Shown: positions 1 through 9,392, counted from the first letter of the stretch. The stretch is 64,000 nt of DNA from Serratia sp. UGAL515B_01 (GCF_033095805.1 NZ_CP109901.1:1364001-1428000), one strand, 5' to 3'. Made by a program: numbers and translations. Notes: a model not told the origin generated them from the letters alone.

Positions 1-22
1 ACATAGTTAGCGATGTGACGGG

Positions 23-72
23 TGACTCTCGATCTTTCCGCCTGCATGCACTCGAATTATCTGGAGTGTATA
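23..72. repeat. Partial copy of the palindromic intergenic repeat
   Basis: This stretch resembles the end of the roughly 130 bp palindromic repeat found intact at 63137-63267. It shares the core ctcgaattat followed by a gagtgtata-like end, and an upstream cgcctgcatgca block close to the gccgcctacaagca of the intact copy. The rest of 1-261 shows no convincing gene. On the minus strand all three frames are interrupted before about position 106, so a vexE homologue, if present, must start further left. Confidence 0.45.
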
Positions 73-261
73 TCGTCGCTCTACTGTCAGTGCCCGCCGG
101 TATTTTCAAACGGGCAGATAACTCAGACGCAACGTGCAACAAGATTGATAATTTGCCTCTTTATACATGCTTAGGTGGTGTTCTGAATGAAGGATTGAGC
201 AACGTAAAAGTTGCGGTATTGACACCTCCACCTCATTATTTCCCCTTGTACAATGCAATGC

Positions 262-1563
262 TCAGCTATACCGCAATGCACGATATGTTCCTGTAATAAC
301 TCGGTAAAGAAACGCCAACAGTAAACCAAGCACAAGTGCTTCGAGCAGGATCAGCGGCGCATTAGGACTACTTGGCCGATCACCTGGTTCAGGGTGTACG
401 ATGATGCTCAGATAGCGCTGCAACCGCAGCGTGCTGATGAATGATTGCTGATAATTCTGTCGTGCCGTTGCAAGATTAGCTTCAGCAAACAGCTGAGCAT
501 TCTTGAGCGCCTCATAGGTTTTAAGCCGATCAGCCTCGGTATCTCCAAGGCCACTCAGACGCTGGCGGGTATCGGCCAGACGTTTTTGTAACGCCGCGAC
601 CTGTATTTTCATCGCCTCCATCATCGGGTGGTCGGGATTTCCCAGTGCACGGAGCTTATAAAGATTGATGTATGCTGTATTGAGTTCCCCTTCGAGCTGA
701 CTGAGTTGCGAGAGTTGCATCGCAGTATCTGCAGCAGGATCGATATTGCCGTTCTTAATGCGCCAGTTCGCTAGTCCTTCCAGTGCTTGGAGAGCCTGCT
801 GCTCGGCCAGTGCGACCGCTTGCTGGCTAACCTTCAGCGCGTCGGCAATGCCTTTTTCATCCATTTTATGTACAAACTGTTGAGCCAGATCGATTAATGC
901 AAGCGAAATCATCTTGGCGTCGTCCGGCGAAAAAGCGTTGACCTCCATCAGATTGATCTGTTCTTGCATGCTGTACGACATATTGACCAGAGACTTATAA
1001 GCCTCATACAGTGCATCGTCACTGGCATCAGGCATCAACCTGTTCATAGGATCGAATGTTGTATTTGTCAGGTAACGGCGCAGTCCGATCTTCTTGTCTA
1101 GCTGATGCATTGCGTCACGTGAATTTAGAAAACTGTTGACAGCCCAGCCGTCCACCAAACTCCCCGATGTGTTACTACCCGTTGAAATCAGGCTAGTGAC
1201 GTTGTTAAGTGGTGTCTGGCTTTGCTGATCGCTGGCACGTACCGAAAAACGGGACTCTGCCGTATAGCGTGGCGTGGCCACAAACATCAAATACAGAATT
1301 GCCAGTATCATGGGTACCAGAATAAGCGTAGCCATAATGCAACGCTGTATACGCCGCGTGCGGAGTGCACTCACTCGGAGTCGATGCCGATAAGCCATTT
1401 CCGATTGCGAATCAGTCTCAGAAAATGAGGGATTCTGCAGCGGCGGAACTGTCGTTGAATGGATCGGTCCCTTGTGCGTATGAATCGTTTCGGTTTTGTC
1501 TTGCTGGGAATCTCCCGATGCAGTCTGCGAGGTTTTCCTCAATGCGAAATCTATTTCGCTCAT
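262..1563 (-). CDS. vexD: Capsule export inner-membrane protein, VexD/KpsE/CtrB family
   Basis: This is the polysaccharide co-polymerase/adaptor subunit of an ABC-dependent capsule exporter. In the KpsE family it spans the periplasm between the inner-membrane transporter and the outer-membrane VexA/KpsD-type channel. A basic cytoplasmic N-terminus precedes a membrane segment at about residues 76-98. A Wzz-type segment containing PRYTAESRFSVR, a long periplasmic coiled coil (about 230-370) and a second membrane segment near 405-425 preceded by a proline-rich stretch (PGDRPSSPNAP) follow. The 433-residue form matches the length of Salmonella VexD and has an AAGG ribosome site. It overlaps the preceding ATPase gene by 146 bases. 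A start at 1398 would give 378 residues, close to KpsE (about 382), and remove the overlap. It is last in the visible operon. Confidence 0.85.
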   Translation of the reverse strand: MSEIDFALRKTSQTASGDSQQDKTETIHTHKGPIHSTTVPPLQNPSFSETDSQSEMAYRHRLRVSALRTRRIQRCIMATLILVPMILAILYLMFVATPRYTAESRFSVRASDQQSQTPLNNVTSLISTGSNTSGSLVDGWAVNSFLNSRDAMHQLDKKIGLRRYLTNTTFDPMNRLMPDASDDALYEAYKSLVNMSYSMQEQINLMEVNAFSPDDAKMISLALIDLAQQFVHKMDEKGIADALKVSQQAVALAEQQALQALEGLANWRIKNGNIDPAADTAMQLSQLSQLEGELNTAYINLYKLRALGNPDHPMMEAMKIQVAALQKRLADTRQRLSGLGDTEADRLKTYEALKNAQLFAEANLATARQNYQQSFISTLRLQRYLSIIVHPEPGDRPSSPNAPLILLEALVLGLLLAFLYRVITGTYRALRYS

Positions 1564-2140
1564 AAATCAGAGCCTTTATACAATAGTCCGTCATCTGTGA
1601 ATGACGATAAGTGGAAAGTATTAGTGTGCGGTTTACCAATCGAGCCTCAAACAACGCCCGCCATAGCTTTGTGAAACGGCAGGGCTCAAACGGTATTGCA
1701 CCATCTATAATGTAAATATCGAAATTAGGTATCAGGGCTAACGCAAAAGAAAATTCTTGGCGTACATGAAGCGGCCAGTCAACCATGGGTTTTGAAAGGT
1801 ACTCTGGGGTTGTCATCAGGTCTGACAGCCAGTCGATAGAAGCGCGTACATCCTGGCCATAAAGGTTGCAGACAAGTTGCACCATTTTCAGACCGGATCC
1901 TTTGCCACGAATAAAGCCCTGGCGACCCATCGGCCATGAGACGAGCCCACCATGTTGGACCAGCCCACGAAGGGGAGGGCGTATCCCTGCAAGCACGTCT
2001 ATCAGCGGACGATGCCATTGAGGTGTGTTCGAAAGTAACGCATACCTGCCGCGAGCCATGAAAAAATCAACATTCGACAATAATGGTCGTTTCTCACCAA
2101 ACATTCGTGGATGATCAGTGACACCAGTTAAACGGATCAT
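1418..2140 (-). CDS. vexC: Degenerate ABC ATPase of capsule export (VexC/KpsT-like pseudoenzyme)
   Basis: Position between permease and VexD genes, length (240 residues) and scattered identities (WP-G and NLYG near the Q-loop region, FDIYIID) show descent from the VexC/KpsT/CtrD ATPases that power capsule export. The catalytic motifs are gone. Where KpsT has GRNGAGKST this protein has SNTPQWHRP. The Q-loop glutamine aligns with arginine. The SSGM signature aligns with PLHV. The Walker B DE is DG. The switch-histidine region reads STYRHS. The frame is nonetheless open throughout, which argues for retention as a non-catalytic protein rather than random decay. It starts 6 bases after the permease stop and its 3' end overlaps vexD. 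Alternatively it is an early pseudogene that has not yet gained a stop. Confidence 0.7.
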   Translation of the reverse strand: MIRLTGVTDHPRMFGEKRPLLSNVDFFMARGRYALLSNTPQWHRPLIDVLAGIRPPLRGLVQHGGLVSWPMGRQGFIRGKGSGLKMVQLVCNLYGQDVRASIDWLSDLMTTPEYLSKPMVDWPLHVRQEFSFALALIPNFDIYIIDGAIPFEPCRFTKLWRALFEARLVNRTLILSTYRHSQMTDYCIKALIYERNRFRIEENLADCIGRFPARQNRNDSYAQGTDPFNDSSAAAESLIF

Positions 2141-2146
2141 TGGTCC

Positions 2147-3469
2147 TCACATTGGTTGCACATTGCTACGTGCTAGACGTTCAGCAAGCAAACTAATAGC
2201 GACAAGCAATGTCAGCGCGATCAAGAAATAGCTTAGACTTGCATCTTCTGACACGTAGTTATCAAAATAAGCCGACCGTAATAATTGCATGCCATGCGCA
2301 AACGGAGACCATAGAAAATATTTTCGATACTCTTCAGGCAACTGTTCCGACACCAGGAACACGCTTGAGAACACCTGTAGGAAACGCTCGATAACAGCAG
2401 AAAAACGCAGGAAATATGGCCAGAACGAGGCAATACTACCAAACAGAATGCCCATTGAAGTTGCTCCCAGCGCCATCATCAGCACATAAAAGAGAACTTT
2501 CATCCATTGAGCGGGTAGTGTGACCAAGTTCAGATAAGCACCAACCGACAGCAACACCAGATATACTGCCAGAAAGATACCCAAATAGATTAGAGCATAA
2601 GACAGTGCATACTGTAGTGGCGTGATGACACCCAGATGTATTAATACCCGCGACCCGACATAGTTGGTGCTGCTACGAAAGATGATTTGACGGAACATGA
2701 TCCACGTAATTGCGCCTAACAGTGAGAATGTCGCCACATCCATCCCCAGAATATAGCGAACCCCCGTCAGGAAGTAAGGCGCTGAGATCAAGCCCAGTAG
2801 CACGGCAGGACCAAGAAATGCCCACAACAACGCAACTCGACTTTCATTGTGAATAACGTGCAAAAGGTAACTGACCAAAGGGCCTAGCGTTGTCGGCCAC
2901 GACGCACCCCGCTCCAATGGACGTAGCTGCTGTTTGGCATGAATGAAGTTCAGACGTGTACCCAGTGATTCGCATTGTGCGGCCTCTGAGGGTGTGAATG
3001 ATTCTGCCATTTCACCAGCGACGAGGCGCGCTTCACGCGCAGCACGACTTTTTTGCTGTGCAACCCGTGTAGCATAACTTGTCTCCAGCCGTTGATGCTC
3101 ACGCTCTAGTTCTGTTGACCGATAGCCGTCAGACTGCACGTCAACCCCGGCCCGGATATCCAGTTCAAGATAGCGTATGATCATGCGTAACTGGCGGTAG
3201 CGAAAATCAACGGTTGCCTCATCCGCACCAATGCGAGCGAGGCCACTTTCCTGCCCTGCCTGGATCGCTTGGTAGATTGCGCGTCGTTGTCCGATGGAAG
3301 CATGTGGTAGACGTGCCAGTGAGTTCAGGAATATCGTCAACGAAGCATTAAGCGATATTGGCTCGATACTCACTGCGGCATCCACCTGCTGACGCAGTTC
3401 ATCAAATGCAGTATCAGCAGGCAACACACGTGGTTGCTTTTCATCGTCCTGATCCATGGTGATACTCAT
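2147..3469 (-). CDS. vexB: Capsule ABC-2 type permease with long N-terminal extension (VexB/KpsM-like)
   Basis: The last 250 or so residues form an ABC-2 membrane domain of the KpsM/VexB type with about six membrane segments. It moves capsule polysaccharide across the inner membrane. VexB and KpsM are about 260 residues long. This protein has 440 because of a soluble extension of about 190 residues rich in charged helices (around 120-155, many Glu, Arg and Gln). I do not recognise the extension. The start ATG overlaps the vexA stop by four bases (ATGA), so translational coupling is likely. The next gene is the ATPase that lacks nucleotide-binding motifs, which raises the question of what energises this permease. 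Confidence 0.82.
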   Translation of the reverse strand: MSITMDQDDEKQPRVLPADTAFDELRQQVDAAVSIEPISLNASLTIFLNSLARLPHASIGQRRAIYQAIQAGQESGLARIGADEATVDFRYRQLRMIIRYLELDIRAGVDVQSDGYRSTELEREHQRLETSYATRVAQQKSRAAREARLVAGEMAESFTPSEAAQCESLGTRLNFIHAKQQLRPLERGASWPTTLGPLVSYLLHVIHNESRVALLWAFLGPAVLLGLISAPYFLTGVRYILGMDVATFSLLGAITWIMFRQIIFRSSTNYVGSRVLIHLGVITPLQYALSYALIYLGIFLAVYLVLLSVGAYLNLVTLPAQWMKVLFYVLMMALGATSMGILFGSIASFWPYFLRFSAVIERFLQVFSSVFLVSEQLPEEYRKYFLWSPFAHGMQLLRSAYFDNYVSEDASLSYFLIALTLLVAISLLAERLARSNVQPM

Positions 3470-4587
3470 TGTGCTACGACCGTGGCAGAGCGGGTTGAGC
3501 CTACCGCCGAGCTGAAAGCAGAAAGGACTTTCTGCACTTGAGTAAACGGTGCATCGGAGATATAAATCTCGTCGCCTTCACGAACCACAAAGTGATTTGC
3601 CAGAACCATTTGTTCCGGCTGTGTAAAATCAAACTGATAGACAATTGGCTTGATCTCCTCATTTGAACCCAAACGAGTCGCATCGGGCGCACGCATAAGG
3701 AAAACCGCATTTGGGTTGGCCAAGCTGTCGTTCAAACCATTAGCGTCTCCCAGTGCATCGGCGACGCTATAGTTACGCTTACTCAACTTGATACGTTTCT
3801 GTACGCTTGCCGCACCCAGCACTGTGAAATATTGGGCAACGTCGTGCACGACGACGATATCTCCAGGGGATAAAGCAATATTCTGAGCCGGATTGCGATA
3901 GATATCAGCCAAACGCACAGAACCTGACTCACCGCCACGTTGTACCGTAATCGCCATTTGTTCAGGGTTGCGTTGCACGGGTACGGCCTGCGCAAGCAGT
4001 AAACTTAACCGCGTTGCCTGAGCGAGTGGATATATGCCGGGTTTAGACAAGTCACCCTGTGCGATCACTATCTGGCCACGCCGTGGCGAAGCCTGTACAT
4101 TCACGTCAGATGCAATCACTATACCTTGCAAGCGATGCATAATGACGTCGTGCAATTGTCCAATGGTGAGTCCTTTAGCATGGATTTTTCCCACGTATGG
4201 CAGATAAATTGCACCCTCGCTATCAAGTATCATTTCGCCCAAGTTCGTCATACCATTTGCATCCGATGCAAACAGTTGCAGACCATCCCTTTCCCACAAA
4301 CTAATGTTAACACCATCGCCTGGGGCTAGGCGGGTGACGTCAGTTTCCTGTGCTACGAGAAACCTTTGAGGGAAGCTAGCATGTTCTGCTTCACGGCTGG
4401 CAGCGGCTAGTTGCTTCGTCACGGGCATCAATACAATATCTCCCCGTCCGTGGGATTTCTCTACCTCACTGAGCATGGGACCACTACGTGGCAAACCACA
4501 CCCTTGTAATACCATGCAGACCAGCAGTACCAACAGCCCCGTCTCTGCCCGCCTTATCCTTTTCACACCATACTCCTTGAAACGCAT
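3466..4587 (-). CDS. vexA: Outer-membrane capsule export lipoprotein (VexA/Wza/BexD-like)
   Basis: This is a polysaccharide export (OPX) protein that forms the outer-membrane channel for capsule. A signal peptide ends in the lipobox LQGC with the lipidated Cys at residue 30. A poly-export domain follows (ARLAPGD-like entry, DSEGAIYLPYVGKIHAKGLT near 120-140), then SLBB-type repeats. The length of 373 compares with 355 in Salmonella VexA. The start ATG at 4587 lies in the downstream copy of a perfect 20 bp tandem duplication that also duplicates the ribosome site and start codon. The upstream copy opens a short competing reading frame. The gene is separated from the tviE-like gene by about 136 bases and overlaps vexB by four. 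Confidence 0.88.
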   Translation of the reverse strand: MRFKEYGVKRIRRAETGLLVLLVCMVLQGCGLPRSGPMLSEVEKSHGRGDIVLMPVTKQLAAASREAEHASFPQRFLVAQETDVTRLAPGDGVNISLWERDGLQLFASDANGMTNLGEMILDSEGAIYLPYVGKIHAKGLTIGQLHDVIMHRLQGIVIASDVNVQASPRRGQIVIAQGDLSKPGIYPLAQATRLSLLLAQAVPVQRNPEQMAITVQRGGESGSVRLADIYRNPAQNIALSPGDIVVVHDVAQYFTVLGAASVQKRIKLSKRNYSVADALGDANGLNDSLANPNAVFLMRAPDATRLGSNEEIKPIVYQFDFTQPEQMVLANHFVVREGDEIYISDAPFTQVQKVLSAFSSAVGSTRSATVVAQ

Positions 4588-4618
4588 TCAACTTCTCCGA
4601 AACGCATTCAACTTCTCC
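4579..4618. repeat. Perfect 20 bp tandem duplication over the vexA translation start
   Basis: Positions 4579-4598 and 4599-4618 are identical. On the minus strand each copy holds GGAGAAG followed by GAATGCG, that is, a Shine-Dalgarno and an ATG. Only the downstream ATG (4587) opens vexA. The upstream ATG at 4607 starts a 12-residue frame that passes the vexA start and stops shortly after, so ribosomes may compete at the two sites. Confidence 0.9.
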
Positions 4619-4723
4619 AGGTACATCACTCCTGGAATAAAAATCGTGATTAACCTGAGGACAGACTATCCGTAAGGACTTGATCGTCTATTTCCGCAGT
4701 TTTTTAGCCAAAGGCTGAAATGT

Positions 4724-6862
4724 CTATGCTGTATTCAGTTCGTCATGCATGGCACTCGTGATCGTCGGTTTACACAATCCGATGAACGTATCGCGTGTCA
4801 CGTCGACAGCAAATAACTTCAGAGCTCGTTTTTTGGCCATTTCACGGACTTCGGCATTGGAGCGAACACTGTCCGTTAGCAATGAAATCTTGTCGCAGGC
4901 TTCATCAAGGTCGGGATTTTCTGCACGACTGAGCAAATGTCCGGTAAGCCCATCGGTAAAACACTCACCAGAGCCCCCAGCGGGTGTTGACACCGTTAAT
5001 ACGCCCAACAACTGTGCTTCGATCAACACGTTCGGTAATCCTTCAAATAATGAAAGCAGTACCTTGACGTCCATTTTCGAATACCAGAATCCGACGTGCC
5101 GGGATAGACCAACCAGCAGCAGACGATGCTGGATCCCAAGTTCGTTAACCAGAGTGTGAATGCTCTCTAGCAAGCGACCATCGCCTACCAGGACGAAACG
5201 TGCGCGCGGACGACGTTGCAGATAACGATGCACTAACCTAATCCATGTATGTGGCTGTTTGTCGGGTTCCAGGCGAAATACTCCACCGATAGTCTCGGTT
5301 GCGTCCTGTGTACGTTCCGCGAATTCCAGCCATTTGCGTTCCTCTTCAACCGGTGCTGTGATCGCGGGTACTGGTACACCGTTGTACAGAATATGGAAAC
5401 GCTCAATAGGCAGGCCCAACCATTGTGCATATTCCTGGGCGATCACTTTGCTGTTACTCATAAAGTAGACGCCAGGAACTTCAGCTAGAGCCCGGTACAG
5501 CACGTGATATTCTGGTTTGTCGCGTGCGCTACGCAGATTGGGCGGCAGACCGCGAAATACGAGGTGAATCACTGGCACACCAGCGAGCAACGCAGCCAGT
5601 GCACCGAAAATGCAGGTGCCGTCTTGCCATAGGCTAGCGACGTCAAAACGATGTTCGTGAAAGTATGGGAACAGACGAGTTAAGCCATACCGTACTTGTG
5701 CAGGAAGATATTCCAGTAGTCTAAGAAAGTCAGGATCCCTGATCGCTAAACCAAACTGGTTACTTACTGGAAGATTGTTTATTTCTGTGACCTTGATCTT
5801 GGCATCAAGGAGGTCATTGAGAAAAAAATCTAGCTTCTTGTTAGTTGCCACTTCAGCATCTGTTGCCGTATAACGTTTGACCAGCACATTGATTACGAGT
5901 GGACGCAAAGATTTGTCACCAGCTTGCTGGCGTGACTGACCCAAATTTTGCAAGCTACATGCCAACCTAGCCAATTGACGCTCTGCACCGCCTGGCCCCA
6001 AACTTCCTGTGACCAGCCCGATTCGTTGTGGCTGCCTCGGTCGTGCAATAATTTCCCGATCACGGAAATACAGCAATGCGTGCTTTAATGACAACATCGA
6101 GATGTCATTTCCAGCAACGCCTCCCAGAGGCTCAAGCCGACAGAAAAACTCATAGTCATCCATCAACTGAACATTAAATTTCCCGGCCCGACTTTCTGGA
6201 TCCATGTCCTCGGCAAGTGGTGCGAGCACCTCGACTGCTTCATACAGTAAACCGCGTTTGTGCAAATTTTTAGCGAACAGCACACGCATGTTCGGCCGGT
6301 TATAACGCCCAATCAGTTTTCTAAAGAGTACATCTGACTCGTCATAAAGACGTGCATCCACCATGATGCCTGCACGCACCAGAGCTGCATCCGCGTCTTC
6401 GATATTTTCTGGTAGATACAGGTCAATCAGCGCAGGGACTTCTGCATTACGTCGTAATTTCATCAGGTAACGGACATAAAGACGCAAGATAGCAGCATCC
6501 TGTGGATTGACCTGCAGAAGGGCAGCCCACTGCTTAGCTAATTCGTCAGCGCTATTTACTTTTGCCTGTTCCTTGATTTGCAGCCACAGCATAGACACCT
6601 TGGCATCACTGCGATGAAAACCAACCAGGTTTTCAGCCTCTTCGAGATGACAGCGTGCCAAATCCTCTGTGAGACAGATCTTAAGGATTTCACTTAAACG
6701 CGAACGCACATTTTCAAGCGTAACATGCGGTAATGATGTGGGCGCTTTTTGACGCTCGATTGTGCATCCAACATCATCTCCTACTCCTGTATTTAGATAG
6801 TTAAAAAGAGGAGGCACATGCTGTCCCCAGGCCATTTCGGTCGATTCGTTTTTTTTATTCAT
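4724..6862 (-). CDS. tviE: Capsule glycosyltransferase, TviE-like, GT4 fold with N-terminal helical repeats
   Basis: Residues 40-270 look like a TPR/helical-repeat region. From about 280 a GT-B fold begins with RIGLVTGSLGPGGAERQ, a typical donor-side glycine loop of family GT4. Near the C-terminus EGLPNVLIE (607-615) is the EX7E motif of retaining GT4 enzymes, followed by a nucleotide-sugar binding PAGGSGE stretch. In the Vi locus TviE is the proposed polymerising glycosyltransferase working with TviD. Salmonella TviE is shorter (about 578), so this one carries extra N-terminal repeats. The start overlaps the tviD-like stop by 8 bases. The assignment rests on domain type and locus order, and the acceptor and sugar are not known from sequence. 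Confidence 0.72.
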   Translation of the reverse strand: MNKKNESTEMAWGQHVPPLFNYLNTGVGDDVGCTIERQKAPTSLPHVTLENVRSRLSEILKICLTEDLARCHLEEAENLVGFHRSDAKVSMLWLQIKEQAKVNSADELAKQWAALLQVNPQDAAILRLYVRYLMKLRRNAEVPALIDLYLPENIEDADAALVRAGIMVDARLYDESDVLFRKLIGRYNRPNMRVLFAKNLHKRGLLYEAVEVLAPLAEDMDPESRAGKFNVQLMDDYEFFCRLEPLGGVAGNDISMLSLKHALLYFRDREIIARPRQPQRIGLVTGSLGPGGAERQLARLACSLQNLGQSRQQAGDKSLRPLVINVLVKRYTATDAEVATNKKLDFFLNDLLDAKIKVTEINNLPVSNQFGLAIRDPDFLRLLEYLPAQVRYGLTRLFPYFHEHRFDVASLWQDGTCIFGALAALLAGVPVIHLVFRGLPPNLRSARDKPEYHVLYRALAEVPGVYFMSNSKVIAQEYAQWLGLPIERFHILYNGVPVPAITAPVEEERKWLEFAERTQDATETIGGVFRLEPDKQPHTWIRLVHRYLQRRPRARFVLVGDGRLLESIHTLVNELGIQHRLLLVGLSRHVGFWYSKMDVKVLLSLFEGLPNVLIEAQLLGVLTVSTPAGGSGECFTDGLTGHLLSRAENPDLDEACDKISLLTDSVRSNAEVREMAKKRALKLFAVDVTRDTFIGLCKPTITSAMHDELNTA

Positions 6863-9392
6863 CTGCAGCCAACACTAAGGAACGTACAGCCACAGAGGAT
6901 GTGATTGAGGCGGTCGGCACAATATCCAGTTGTTTCTTACGCCGTGCTCGTTCGATCCATAAATGACACTTGTTGATATTGGCATCAATCAATTCTGGTT
7001 TTTCAGAGTATCTCCGTAATAAAGACCAGTATTGCAGTGCATCGGTAAACTGGTGGGTGCGCATAGCTCCCGTTGCTGCAGCTTTCAGCCCGACCTCATT
7101 ATCAGGTGAAAAACGTAGGATGGTTTCACCTATTGCCAAACGCTCAGAGACGTTGCCAGGATCAAGTGCCTTGAGCCTAGAATAAAGTGCTGAAATCACG
7201 CGTTTCTTCTCACGCGATATCACTGAACTATCTATATCAGCATTTTCAGCACGTTCGATTAATGCCCAAGCCCGATCGTATTCACCTTTTGCCAACATCT
7301 CACGTGCTACACGCGTCAGGCGACCCTGAAGCTTGAGGATTTGCCGCTGTGCTTCAGTTTTAACCCATTCTTCGATGGGGCCACTTTGCAGCAATTCCTG
7401 ATAGGTATCGATGGCCTCTTCAATATGTTCCGCACTATGTGCAGCGGTACGAGCCAACAACACCTTAGCAACCACAGTAGCGTCTTCTTCGCTCGCGGCT
7501 CGTTTCAAGTGCATAAATGCTGTTTTGGTATCGCCTTGTGCATATGCGGCTCGTCCGGTGAAACTATCGAGTTCGGGAAAGCGAGTCAGGGTTTGATTGG
7601 CGATGTTAGAGATGTCCATAACATCGTCATAGCGTTTCTCTTGGAAGGCTTGACGGATATCAATGCGCATTTTCTGTTCGAGAGCACGCCGTGCACGTCT
7701 GAGTGCATTGTTGAACGGTGGCAGATGTGTGCGTGCCTGGATACTATCTGCTGCTTCAAGCAAATCGCCTGCATCAAGTTGACTCAACCCGTGTTGCAGC
7801 CAGTGTACTGCTTGTTGTTTTACCCATGTTGCAATGTCTGGGTCGCGGCTATCAGATAAACCATGCGTAGCAGCGAGTAACGCAGCAGGCACGGCAAAAC
7901 CCTGCAGAGCGGCGCTACATGCTAACTCGAAAGCTGTCTGCTCGCTCAATTCAACTGGCCAAGAGGCTATTTCAAGCAGGCCAGCGCGATCTGCCTGTGC
8001 TATTCGTTGGTTCCACAACACCGCAAAACAGGGGCCGTGTGTCGGTAACACATCAAGTACCTCTTCAACCCACTTAAGCACGGCTTCTTTATCTGAAGAT
8101 GCCTCGAGTAACTCCAGTACTGCCTGAGCGGCCTCGGCCTTGTTTTCGCTTAAGTGAAACAGCTGTTTCCACTCGCCTAGCGCTGCTGCGCGATCACCAA
8201 GGTGTGTCGCTGATACTGCGCATACACGCAGGGTTTCCAGCGTTACGATTTCATCTGACAGCAATGCTTGTGCGCACGAGCGTGCTTCGCGGTATTGCCC
8301 AAGTTTGAAATAGGCACGCATCAGCATCAGATCGTTTTTTTCGTCATTTGTTGCGCCTTGCTCTCTAACAGACTGTAGATTGCGAATGGCATTTTCGTAG
8401 TCACCAAGCTCATATTGCATGCGCCCGAGTAAAATACGGTGGCGACGTAAGCCTGATTCATTGCGCAAAGCTTCATGTAATTGCCGCGAGGCATCAAGAT
8501 GTTGCCCAGCATTCCATAACGCTTCAATATCGGTGAGTCGACCTTCTTCATGTGATACCACATCATGAATCATGGACGAATCGAGTCGCGGCAGGATAAA
8601 TGTTTTGTACCAGTCTTCACTCAGCCGTTCGTTGAACAGCTCGGTATAGTGAGCCAAATCCAGTCCGTCATTAGCGATGGCATTGATCTGCCCAAGCCGG
8701 CGCATCAACGGCGTCGGATCATAGCAGGCTACTGTCATACGTTTGGCTGTATCACGTACCATCCTGATCAAGGCGTTACGCCGGTCAATCACGGCATTAT
8801 CTGGTGTGCAGGCGTTAACATGGGTAACAAACACAAGTTTATCTGTGCCAATAAGTTGTGCGATCTCTTCCATATCGCGTGCTATTTCATCATCGCTTAG
8901 ATCTCGTCGCTGGATACGCGCGAGGAGTTCACGATCGTCCGGTGACAGGCGCTGGAATGCCGGTATATCCTCGAGTAACTTACGGCGACTTGCTAGCTGG
9001 TCGTCTCCCGCCATCGACCAGAACAACTTCGTACGTTTACTATTGGAAAAAAAATCACTGAAATAGCGATACGTATAGTTGCACTGGATTGGCTGGCCAT
9101 CAACGGTATGCAGCTTGTTCGAGGATATCTCTACAAGATAAAGATCGGCCGGAGTATGTGTGCTTGATATGAAACTGCTGGGCGTTCCGGGACGGAAAAT
9201 CAACGGTAGTATATCGTCCGAAAATTTTTTTTCTCCAAACATAAAACGCAGTTGCTGCAATGCTTCAGTACTTGTGTGAACATAACCATAGTTGCGCCCA
9301 TGTTCGAATGCTATGGGGTACCGTTGTGCGCTAATTCGCGTGGGTTGATGGATACGGCAGGTTCCAATCGGGCAAATATTGAGCGAAGTCAT
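6855..9392 (-). CDS. tviD: Vi-type capsule biosynthesis protein TviD-like (SGNH/GSCFA-like N-domain plus TPR array)
   Basis: I place the start at the ATG at 9392 (845 residues, TviD is about 831) because GGAG lies ten bases upstream. A TTG at 9425 overlapping the tviB stop would add 11 residues. The N-terminal third has motifs resembling an SGNH/GSCFA esterase: GTCR near residues 10-13, VTHVN near 189-193 and DLAH near 245-248. The last is the usual D-x-x-H catalytic block. From about residue 290 onward the protein is an array of TPR-like helical pairs. In Salmonella TviD has been linked to O-acetylation and polymerisation of Vi. Here an O-acetyl-handling domain plus scaffold is a reasonable inference. 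Confidence 0.68.
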   Translation of the reverse strand: MTSLNICPIGTCRIHQPTRISAQRYPIAFEHGRNYGYVHTSTEALQQLRFMFGEKKFSDDILPLIFRPGTPSSFISSTHTPADLYLVEISSNKLHTVDGQPIQCNYTYRYFSDFFSNSKRTKLFWSMAGDDQLASRRKLLEDIPAFQRLSPDDRELLARIQRRDLSDDEIARDMEEIAQLIGTDKLVFVTHVNACTPDNAVIDRRNALIRMVRDTAKRMTVACYDPTPLMRRLGQINAIANDGLDLAHYTELFNERLSEDWYKTFILPRLDSSMIHDVVSHEEGRLTDIEALWNAGQHLDASRQLHEALRNESGLRRHRILLGRMQYELGDYENAIRNLQSVREQGATNDEKNDLMLMRAYFKLGQYREARSCAQALLSDEIVTLETLRVCAVSATHLGDRAAALGEWKQLFHLSENKAEAAQAVLELLEASSDKEAVLKWVEEVLDVLPTHGPCFAVLWNQRIAQADRAGLLEIASWPVELSEQTAFELACSAALQGFAVPAALLAATHGLSDSRDPDIATWVKQQAVHWLQHGLSQLDAGDLLEAADSIQARTHLPPFNNALRRARRALEQKMRIDIRQAFQEKRYDDVMDISNIANQTLTRFPELDSFTGRAAYAQGDTKTAFMHLKRAASEEDATVVAKVLLARTAAHSAEHIEEAIDTYQELLQSGPIEEWVKTEAQRQILKLQGRLTRVAREMLAKGEYDRAWALIERAENADIDSSVISREKKRVISALYSRLKALDPGNVSERLAIGETILRFSPDNEVGLKAAATGAMRTHQFTDALQYWSLLRRYSEKPELIDANINKCHLWIERARRKKQLDIVPTASITSSVAVRSLVLAADE

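Noticed and set aside
15..296. 93-codon plus-strand frame at the left edge
   Set aside because: It overlaps the end of vexD and a partial palindromic repeat, has no ribosome site and resembles nothing; likely chance.
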